Under the pieces are notes generated by a model. That model was given only the letters and a program-made list of their open reading frames with translations, was not told where the DNA came from and ran no database searches. A program made the translations under genes and the position numbers. This document shows, in pieces, positions 11,636 to 19,298 of a DNA stretch of 43,121 nt; the stretch's first letter is position 1, and every line of letters starts with the position of its first letter. Where the stretch lies: positions 1-43,121 of the forward strand of contig NW_026516879.1 of assembly GCF_025766255.1 (NCBI RefSeq), written 5' to 3'. Origin of the DNA: Zychaea mexicana (taxonomy: Eukaryota; Mucoromycota; Mucoromycetes; Mucorales; Lichtheimiaceae).

Positions 11636-13203
11636 TATCCAGCTATTTTGGGATTCATTATAACCTTTCCATTTAATTAGGAATATATAGGAATCATTTT
11701 CAAATTTATGATTTATTATGGATTCTATTTCATAAGAAATATTAGAAGTTGAATTATTTCTAATTTTATTTATATCCATTAATGTTCCTTTGCCTTTACC
11801 TTTTCTTTTTCTTTTCTTCTCATTAAATTTAGGTACATCTTCTTCGCTGGAAACATCTTTATTATTATCATTTTCATCACTGTATTCATTATCAGTAATC
11901 ATATCAGTATTATCTATACTTAAATTATTTAAAAACTGTTCCTGTAATTTAACCATTTCATCTAATTTATTTTTTGCCTCAGATGAATTACTAATAACTA
12001 TATCTATTAATTTAGCTTCGTGTGGAAATTCAAAATTATCTGATTCCCACAATTTATGATGTGCTTGTGTATTAATATTAAACTTTTCACGAAATATTTT
12101 TATATTTTTTAATAAACAAGCAACACGAATTTGAAGATTATAAAACTTTATGTTATCCATCTTAACAATAGATTTATTATTATTAAATCTATAAAAATTT
12201 ATTACCTATTGCAGCAAATTGGTCTTCTATTTTTGAACGGAAGCTACCAAAAACACCATTATAATGCCTTTCTTCTGCTGTTAAATCTACATTCTTTTCT
12301 TTGCGTATAGGATAAACAAAATTATTTAAAGATAAATCATATCCTTTTTCCGCACCAAGTTCTATAAGCTGATTAACAAATAAAGTATAACCACCATCTG
12401 TTGCCAATACATCTTGTTTAGATATTTTTTTATATAATTTCATGTTCAAAAACATACTTCCGTCAGAACTATCAGAACAATAATCGCTTTTGGAAGCATA
12501 TAAAATCATATCATTAATATCGCTAACAATTTGTGTACGAACTCCATTTTTTTTAAATTTATATGACCATAATCTTTCATGTTTTATATCAGTATTAACA
12601 TAGTTAATTCTTGAATCATGACCATCTATTATAAAAGTTATGTGTTTAAAAAGTGGTGGATTATATTTATAAGAAGATAAAATTCTTAAAGTTAAAGAAG
12701 AAAACATATTCTCCATAGAATCATTAACAATTTTATTCAACCTTTTATAGCTATCTTCATTCATCCAAAGCTTTTTATAGTATTTGTGAAATGATGTTTG
12801 CGGGATAAACTTATTAATTTCAATACCAGAAACACCAGAAACTAAATGATATAATAAAAATAAACCTTTTTCAACTTCAAAATAAGGGCCAGGATATTCA
12901 CAGCTAGTATATAAAACAACTAAAAAGAAAAAAACAGCTATATGACCAAGTTTATCTACTAAAATCTTTTTAATATCATCAATACCTTTAATATGTTTTA
13001 ATTCTGTACGATGCTTGTAATTATAATTAACAATTGGCTAGTTATATTCCAAAAATTCCCACTTATTAACAATAATTTTGTTAACTTCATTATTAATCTT
13101 TTCATCTATTTGTTGGTTATCCATTGTAATATATTTTTATATTTAATTAAAATTCAATTTTTTTTATATTCAATTTTAAAAAATATAATAATTTTGTAAA
13201 CAT

Positions 13204-13533
13204 GAGGAATTTTTATAAACCTTGAATATTTTGTTGACCTTAGTTTAGATGAAAAACTTCAACTAGTAAACATCCTCCTTGGGTATGGTAGCCCGGTAAA
13301 GTATCAATTTTTGGTTCACCATTCGACTTCTCTCATTTTACTACAGATTGATTATCGCAGCATGGCCCTTATTTTCATGCGGGTTTAAAAGTATTGCTCA
13401 ATACTTAGTAGCGTAATATCTTACCGTTTGTATACTTTTAACACGAGGAAGGGCCAAGTTGCAATGATTTTCTTTAGTGAAATGATAAACAATCGTGAAT
13501 ATGTTTTTCGTTTCTTTACATTACACTAATCAG
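13204..13533. other. intron-like sequence between AT-rich element and 3' exons, copy A
   Basis: Composition returns to normal here. There is no coding frame, and the stretch ends with an acceptor (TTACACTAATCAG) at 13533. It may be the remainder of the intron or exon into which the AT-rich element inserted. The equivalent stretch in B holds a pogo-like insertion at 28901-29495. Confidence 0.4.
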
Positions 13534-14313
13534 GATGGCTTATACAAATTAATAGTGATCGTACATGCCAATCAACATTAGTACGCGTCAACAGTGACAG
13601 AAAAGTCAGCGGCAAGAAACCACTTGAAGAACAAACGTCGTTGATCAGACCAGACTTCCTCGTTATAAACGACGGTCTTGATTTCGCCGTTGGTGAATGC
13701 GGTAAAGATGATGTTGGTGGCATTTCTAAAAAGGAAATCGTGGAGCGACAACTGCATGTCCCAAAGGTCATGAAGGACATTCTTCATCGAGCACTCATGA
13801 AGGGTAACCATGCAGAATCGCTTGCCCGTACGTTGAGAATAAGTGCTCTGAATGCAAACAGTAAGTTGTCAATTCTACAAATTTTCTTAATCATCCAGCC
13901 AGATCGTTAATACTTTCTAATTCAGGCACACGCGTCCAAGCCCAAGTGCTTGATTGTCCGAAAGGATACATCTGCCGTTTGATGTCTAGCAATGAATACC
14001 AACTCCCGCAAAAAGCAGACATGATTTCGGCACAGCTTTTCCCGTTGATGAAGCTGACATTACAAGTGAAGGTATGTTGTCTTATATGTACTTTGCAAGG
14101 TCAATTTAACATTGATATTATAGCCACTGACATACACAATTGTCTATAATAGGCAATCACCAAGAGCACTATCAAAGCATTCAAAAACATCAACGTGCCC
14201 AGGCCAAGAATGCCAAACAATCAGTTTTTACACTTAATTCACCATCAGCTCTCGAAATACCCCCCGCATTCACCATTCCTACCCTGAAAAAATCAAAAAC
14301 GAACGACATCTAG
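13534..14313 (+). pseudogene. nuclease-like gene, C-terminal exons with RPDF...ECGK motif, copy A
   Basis: Exons read as 13534-13860, 13926-14071 and 14153-14313. The first encodes RPDFLVINDGLDFAVGECGK, which resembles a PD-(D/E)XK core (PD, then E-x-x-K after a short hydrophobic strand). Next come KKEIVERQLHVPKVMKDILH and, in the following exon, RVQAQVLDCPKGYICRLMSS. The last exon is frameshifted relative to copy B by loss of one G (CAAAAAC for CAAGAAAC), which copy C shares. Together with the truncated 5' half and two nonsense codons, this copy is not functional. Confidence 0.65.
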
Positions 14314-14333
14314 CAATGTCATAAACAGCGCGC

Positions 14334-14620
14334 AATGCACGCACACACACACACACACTCACGCACACAGCACGCAACGCACACGCAACGCACACAACGC
14401 GAACAACGCACACGCACACACTCACGCACACAGCACGCAACGCACACGCAACGCACACAACGCGAACAACGCGCACAAAACACAACACGCACACACCACA
14501 CACACACACACACGCACACACACACACACGCACACACACACACGCGCGCGCACAAAACACAACAGCACACACACACACACACACACAACAACGCAAACAA
14601 CAACAACACACACACACTCC
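14334..14620. repeat. CA-rich microsatellite / 50-60-bp higher-order repeat, copy A
   Basis: The sequence is almost wholly CA dinucleotides with interspersed CG steps. A longer unit containing GCACACAGCACGCAACGC appears twice. It starts just after the last exon of the nuclease-like gene. Long frames on both strands here are repeat artefacts, not genes. Confidence 0.95.
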
Positions 14621-16144
14621 GCATCACACTTGTTCTCTTTACATGAGTAACTCTATTTTGTAACTTTTTATTTCTATACCTGTTGTAGTGAAACCTGCTT
14701 AGTGGTATTCTATCTCTTTTTCTTTTTTGCACCACTACATACAGTAAAGCAACTGTTTATTTTTTACAAAGAAAAAATACGGGTCACCATATTTTTGTAT
14801 CCTCGTTGTATATTACTATCCTTCAACCAACCGGTCTCGTGTTATCTTTTGTAATCTTTTTCTTTAAGAAAAGGATATTACCGATATAATTGAAATGACG
14901 GTATGCCTTTCTATAGAGAGGAAAGCACGGATTATGCTATATCATGTAAAATGCAGTGTAAAGTCCGAAAAGAAAAAGGTATTACTGTATGTAGTAGAAT
15001 AGGATACGCACATAACAAGTCTAGAGAATTTAGTAATCCCAAGAAGTAATCCAGCGATGTGGAGACTCAGAGATACTTGCATCCTTCGTGTATAAACAAT
15101 GGCAGAAACGAGGAACGTTGCGTGGTCTGTGCTCATATCATTATCGGTAACAAAAATTGAACAAGGGGGCCGCTTCTTATGCGGTGCATCTTCCAGCGGA
15201 AGATGCCGAAAGGACGATGAAAATCATAGCACACAACAGCTAATTCGGCTTCGCAAAAAAAGCTCTTGTATCCGTACATTTAGCATTAGTAAAACAGCAC
15301 TTTTAATATCATATTTTCCGTGTACATATGATTTTGTCTTCGTACACTTAGAAAAGCGTATGTCTATTATTATGTCGTGTTTTGTAGGCGAAATGATATT
15401 GGTGTGTATATTCCGGGATAATGATATAGTATGTAGTTTCAATAGCAACAACGCAAGAAAAAAAGATGAGTAGAGATAAGCTTACGCGTTGTTAGGCAAC
15501 AGCTTCACCGGATTAGCCCATTGACAACACTAGTTTATTGTATATACTGTTTCATTGATTAGTCACCCAGCTGGGTTTGGTTGCTCTCTTTTGCTGGATG
15601 CATTGTTTTTAAATAGTCCTGCACATGTGAATATTTAGTGCTGACGAAATAGGCGCCACGTAAGAGAAGCTCCTATGTATTCTCTACATTACCCTCTTGT
15701 AACATGATGTCAAGAGAATGTAGACAGCTTATGAGGATGGAAGGAAAAGGTAATAGGTAATTGTTCGCTGAGTATGGAGGGATGATTGAAAATTATATAT
15801 AATGGAAGAAGAAAGACAAACCCCATGGAACGATTGAAATGTATGTAAGAAAAACAAAACTTGTCATGCATGAAAGACGCCACCAAGACACGCCATGATA
15901 GTAATTTTGCACATAACTTACGGCAGCAAAAGTAACATTGAGTGTTCATTGAGATTTTGAACGTGAACACAAACGTGATCTTTGGCATAGGGGGGATTTT
16001 GTCATGCCTGTAAATGAACATTATGGCGCCTTGAGCTACCACTAACACCAAAGTAACTTTTTGATATGAAGGCTAGATGTCACAGCACTAGGCTATATGA
16101 CATCTTATTTTTTTATTGATCGTTGATATGACGCTTAAGACCTT
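14621..16144. repeat. conserved 1.5-kb noncoding part of module, copy A
   Basis: This is shared with B (25551-27080, reversed) and C (41313-42837). I see no domain-bearing gene. One 124-aa plus-strand frame (15099-15473, starting MAETRNVAWS) is open in A and B but has a TAA in C. Because the copies are so similar, an open frame in two of three is weak evidence of coding. Confidence 0.5.
15099..15473 (+). CDS. hypothetical 124-aa ORF, doubtful
   Basis: It starts at an ATG, is rich in Ser/Ile/Cys, and shows no motif I recognise. The copy-B equivalent is open at 26223-26597 (minus) with only two or three amino-acid differences. In copy C a C-to-T change makes CAA into TAA near 41848. It may be a chance frame in a repeat. 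Confidence 0.15.
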   Translation: MAETRNVAWSVLISLSVTKIEQGGRFLCGASSSGRCRKDDENHSTQQLIRLRKKSSCIRTFSISKTALLISYFPCTYDFVFVHLEKRMSIIMSCFVGEMILVCIFRDNDIVCSFNSNNARKKDE

Positions 16145-16146
16145 TA

Positions 16147-16658
16147 CAGTCAACCCCCGTTTTTTGCAGCCATGGGATTTCGGGAGATTAGGCTGCAAAA
16201 AGCGAGAGGCTGCAAAATACGAACGCGTTACACAGGGCAAAATTTAAAGCCGTGAGCTGTCATTAATTATACACCAATGACAGGGTTACTGTAGTAACTG
16301 AGAAATATAGTACTGAGACCGACCCAGTTTGTTTATTCCTTTCTCTTCCCCGTTTTCTACTATCCTTAATGCCACCAAAGGCTGATTACATAAAGTTTAC
16401 CGAAGATCAAACCAATGAGATACAGTAATAAGAATTCAATAGAACATCTTGATATTAAATATTTTATCTCAGATAGCTGATAAGAATATATAGATGGTCG
16501 GATAAAATAATCGGTGTATATGCTTAGTGGGAATTTGCAGGGCACCTTTTTTGACCTGCAAACTGCAAAAAGCAATTTTTATTAGTGAAAAATGGGATTT
16601 ATCCAAAGTTTGCTGCAAAAACTGAAGGCCTACAAAAAGCGGTCGTGCAAAAAACGGG
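16147..16658. mobile_element. pogo-like TIR element, truncated at its right end, copy A
   Basis: It begins CAGTCAACCCCCGTTTTTTG after a TA dinucleotide (16145-16146). An inverted partial copy of that end (TGCAAAAAACGGG) lies at 16646-16658, where LINE-derived sequence takes over and the last ~10 bp are missing. The body has repeated TGCAAAAA motifs and no transposase. The same element is in B (25037-25548) and partly in C (42838 to the window end). It is probably a nonautonomous Fot1/pogo/Tigger-type element (inference from TIR and TA). Confidence 0.6.
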
Positions 16659-17119
16659 AAAGGCATCCCGGCAAATGCCAAATCGTCAACGGCGACCCCA
16701 GCACCAACTGCCGTCTCTATGGAGAGAGCATTGAACAGGTTGCCTGGTTTAACTATCTCGGCATACCTTTCTGTTCTACCGGCATCGAAGTCTCCCGTCT
16801 CATCAACCACAACGCCACAAAAACCACTGATGCTATGCGCGTGCTCTGGTCCCTCGGTGCTCACCAATACAGCTTTGGCCTCGGCGTCACCCTTCGTTTG
16901 TATCGCTCATTCATCCGCCCATTCTCGAATATGGGTTGGCCATCGTTACGCTTACCGCAACAAATCTCAGAAAATCAAACAAGCTCAAACACGCTGTATC
17001 GGCTGGCACTCAACATCACTGCCGTCAGTGCCCGAACACCCACAATACAGGATTTTGCGTTGGAGATGGGGAAAGAAGCCCGAGTTTTAAATCCCAGAGA
17101 TCATAGTTTTTCATTTTGA
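16659..17119 (+). pseudogene. LINE (non-LTR) reverse transcriptase C-terminal fragment, copy A
   Basis: The reading frame encodes KCQIVNGDPSTNCRLYGESI, WFNYLGIPFCSTGIE and YSFGLGVTLRLYRSFIRP, which match the region after the RT catalytic core in fungal LINEs (YLGIPF ... LYRSFIRPILEYG). A 1-nt deletion near 16921 relative to copy B shifts the frame after FIRP. There is no catalytic YADD box and no endonuclease, so only a decayed 3' part remains. In B the same fragment is split by an LTR retrotransposon. Confidence 0.7.
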
Positions 17120-17465
17120 AGACTATAGTTTTTCACTCTGGAAACCATAGTTTTTTAATCCCAAAGACCATAGTTATTCAATCTGGAGTCCATGGTTATT
17201 CAATCTGAAGACTACAGTTTTTCATTCCGAAGACCATGGTTTTTCCATAATTTTTCAATCTGGAGTTCATAGTTTTTCAGTCTACTAGAGTCCATGGTTA
17301 TTCAATCCGGAGTTCATAGTTTTTCAATCTGGAGTCCTTAGATTTTCAATCTGAAGATCACAGTTACTCTAACTGAAGATCGCGGTTAGACAATCTGGAG
17401 TCCATAGTTTCTTTCAATTTGGATTTCATAGTTATTCCAACTGGAGTCTATGGTAAACATGTGGA
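17080..17465. repeat. degenerate ~23-bp minisatellite, left arm of palindrome centre
   Basis: About 15 diverged units follow the pattern AGWCCATAGTTTTTCAATCTGG. Many units contain a self-complementary CCATGG, ACTATAGT or ACCATGGT core. The first ~140 bp are mirrored at 18217-18365. Units further in differ between the arms. Confidence 0.85.
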
Positions 17466-18055
17466 GATGGTAGTTTTACAAGCATGGCAAAATTAATAAT
17501 TAGCTAGTAACTACAACAATCAACTAATAAAGCATAGAGCGATGAATAGTGCAGCGAGAAATTTATCTGAATCTTTTGGTTTTCGTTGCTAGAGCACTCA
17601 TAGCGATGCTTATAAGTTGTCTATTAAAAAATCCGTCCTTAAAGTGTTTACTCAAAAGAGTTACTATCACTATTTGCCGATTGTTCAGTTATATATAGCA
17701 TAGCGTATAGCATTATCCTAGACCACTCGCTCCTACATTGCATAGCGCCGGTCAGAAGTTGCTTAAATATCGATGATGAAATTGATGCAGAAGAACACCA
17801 TAATAGTGACAACGCCAAACGAGAACTTTCCATGCTCTTTAATATTAGTAATTTTTTAGATATGTGCATATACACTTCAAGGCGCTTACGCATGTGTAAC
17901 ATAAATAAGTATGTATGTTATCCAACGCACAAAGTTTCAATGATTTCTCCATTACTTGGTGCATAAAGGCTTATGTATAAACAAGTCTTAGAAATCATTA
18001 AACTGTGTGGATTGCTCGTGGTACTCCATTATAGCCTTAAGGCGATCAGTTGCCT
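17466..18055. other. unique core between palindrome arms
   Basis: There is no convincing gene; an 84-aa minus-strand frame (17648-17902) has no motif. An imperfect ~20-bp inverted repeat (17928-17948 with 17990-18009, cores AATGATTTCT and AGAAATCATT) could form a small stem with a ~40-nt loop. Confidence 0.4.
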
Positions 18056-18365
18056 CTGAATTGAAAAACCATGATCTTCAGTTAGATTACTATGATCTTC
18101 AGTTAGATTAACCATGATCTTCAGATTGAATAACCATGGTCTTTGGAATGAAAACTATGGTCTTTGGGATTAAAAAACTCTGATCTCGGGGATTAAAAAA
18201 CTATGGTTTCCAGAGTGAAAAACTGTAGTCTTCAGATTGAATAACCATGGACTCCAGATTGAATAACTATGGTCTTTGGGATTAAAAAATTATGGTTTCC
18301 AGAGTGAAAAACTATAGTCTTCAAAATGAAAAACTATGATCTCTGGGATTTAAAACTCGGGCTTC
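18056..18365. repeat. degenerate ~23-bp minisatellite, right arm (inverted)
   Basis: This is the reverse-complement array of the left one, with units such as AACCATGATCTTCAGATTGA and ACTATGGTCTTTGGGATTAA. Its outer part is nearly identical to the left array in mirror image; the inner part has its own unit order. Confidence 0.85.
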
Positions 18366-18631
18366 TTTCCCCATCTCCAACGCAAAATCCTTATTGTGGG
18401 TGTTCGGCACTGACGGCAGTGATGTTGAGCGCCAGCCGGATACAGCGTGTTTGAGCTTATTCGATTTTCTGAGATTTGTTGCAGTAAGCGTAACGATGGC
18501 CAACCCATATTCGAGAATGGGCCGGATGAATGAGCGATACAAACGAAGGGTGACGCCGAGGCCAAAGCTGTATTGGTGAGCACCGAGGGACCAGAGCACG
18601 CGCATAGCATCAGTGGTTTTTGTGGCGTTGT
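18321..18631 (-). pseudogene. LINE RT fragment, copy B, distal part
   Basis: Continuing the frame on the minus strand gives LYRSFIRPILEYGLAIVTL, the expected LINE sequence that copy A loses to a frameshift. It then decays into a non-LINE tail. The LTR retrotransposon separates it from the proximal part at 24887-25036. Confidence 0.65.
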
Positions 18632-19243
18632 TGTGGTAAACCACACTACTTGAGATTGATCCGGACAACTCACCCCACTCCGCCGTCTTCGTAACCATTA
18701 GAACGCAGTAGAGAGAACACCACACACACGGATGAATCAATTATTACATAATTAGCACCATATCGATAATCTCTCAAACATGGATTACCAATAGAGAATA
18801 ACTCAGGACCAACCATTGTATACACATTGTCCTATTCTCGAGTTAGTCAGCACTTCCTTTGAATCTAGCTTATCTGAGTTAAGCGAAGTGTACCTGTCAA
18901 AGAGCGGATACCAAGTCCAGCACTGACAAAGGTGAGACTTCGCCAAACAAGGAACACACTGATCACGGCAAAGATGACTCTTTACAATCGGAAGACAACG
19001 TCCATTATCATGGCCGACAAACTCAACCTTCCCATCCTTCTTCATCTTTGAAACATCCGAAATCCGGCATGTCCGCGATCCATTCATCAGTTCATCCAAA
19101 CGGAAGTCTAGACACCATCTTCAACAGTATATAAAGGGTTGTGAATTCATTCAATAAAAATGATCGGATATTTGACTCTCACTGTATTTTCATATTATCT
19201 CTTATTCAATCTTTTACTCTATCCACAACCCACGTTTATCACA
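18632..19243 (+). repeat. 5' LTR
   Basis: It runs from TGTGGTAAACCACA, itself a near-perfect dyad, to TTTATCACA, giving TG...CA ends. A TATA box (TATATAAA) lies at 19128-19135, so the LTR carries its own promoter. Confidence 0.95.
19128..19135 (+). promoter_or_regulatory. TATA box of the 5' LTR
   Basis: TATATAAAGGG lies about 110 bp before the LTR end, as expected for the U3/R boundary. It is duplicated in the 3' LTR near 24766. Confidence 0.6.
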
Positions 19244-19260
19244 TTTTTTACAGTGAATTG
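19244..19260 (+). promoter_or_regulatory. candidate primer-binding region, possibly self-priming
   Basis: The sequence right after the LTR (TTTTTTACAGTGAATTG) does not start with the TGG of tRNA-primed elements. TACAGTGA (19249-19256) is complementary to TCACTGTA at 19179-19186 inside the LTR, downstream of the TATA box. This resembles Tf1-type self-priming, but the match is only 8 nt and the transcript start is unknown. Confidence 0.3.
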
Positions 19261-19298
19261 TCCCTTTTATTTTTATCTGAACTTACCAATAACTTACC

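Larger units (their letters stand above)
8560..13124 (-). pseudogene. DDE_Tnp_4-like transposase with chromodomain, copy A (nonsense, frameshift, mariner insertion)
   Basis: The start codon is at 13122-13124 and the stop at 8560-8562. Three lesions are visible relative to B and C: TAG in place of W29 at 13038-13040; an extra A near 12194, which truncates the frame just after QFAAIGNKF; and a 3-kb mariner-like element inserted inside the chromodomain codons (8628-11635). Before decay the protein would be ~517 aa with D167 (FIIDG), D243 (ATDGGY) and E300 (RSKIEDQF) as the DDE triad. See the copy-B entry for domain detail. Confidence 0.8.
7748..13203. mobile_element. AT-rich two-gene element with DDE-chromodomain transposase, copy A (mariner inserted)
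   Basis: Composition changes abruptly to strongly AT-rich at both ends. A 7-bp direct repeat, GAGGAAT, lies exactly at both transitions (7741-7747 and 13204-13210) and is a candidate target-site duplication. Without the mariner-like insertion the element is ~2.45 kb, matching B (29636-32078) and C (37460-39936). Two convergent genes face inward, with ~110 bp between their 3' ends. Their upstream regions (7841-7890 and the reverse complement of 13128-13180) resemble each other, like degenerate terminal inverted repeats or shared promoters. It interrupts the nuclease-like gene between the codons for FQGLEE and the next exon. Confidence 0.65.
5206..17222 (+). repeat. large repeated module, copy A
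   Basis: This block recurs in inverted orientation at 18217-33092 (copy B, lacking the first ~1.5 kb) and in direct orientation from 34920 to the window end (copy C). Order in A: unknown 1.07-kb segment, 459-bp hairpin, 5'-truncated nuclease-like gene, AT-rich two-gene element (with a mariner-like insertion), 3' exons of the nuclease-like gene, CA-rich microsatellite, 1.5-kb conserved noncoding stretch, pogo-like end, LINE fragment and minisatellite. Identity to B and C is very high by eye, with scattered point changes. The left boundary is sharp against different flanks in A (GCTGTG|CTATGG) and C (TTAGCC|TATGG). Confidence 0.85.

Noticed and set aside
11790..12059. Leu/Phe/Ser-rich frame antisense to the chromodomain transposase (also 30779-31048 and 38487-38720)
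   Set aside because: It is the antisense shadow of the Lys/Glu/Asp-rich linker.
13534..14313. Alternative last exon reading in copy A ending in a Pro/His-rich tail
   Set aside because: Copy B shows the original frame; the tail in A results from a 1-nt deletion.
14335..14735. Long Cys/Val/Arg or His/Thr reading frames on both strands of the CA/GT repeats (also 26961-27570 and 41011-41425)
   Set aside because: They translate simple repeats in several frames at once and change length with repeat number.
17648..17902. 84-codon minus-strand frame in the palindrome core
   Set aside because: No motif, no homologous copy in the window to test conservation, and length within chance for this composition.
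17080..18365. CRISPR-like array from evenly spaced short repeats
   Set aside because: Units are contiguous and diverged with no unique spacers, no cas genes are present and the DNA is eukaryotic.
18803..19099. 98-codon minus-strand frame in the LTR, repeated at 24441-24737
   Set aside because: It is identical only because the two LTRs are identical; it lies antisense within U3 and has no domain.
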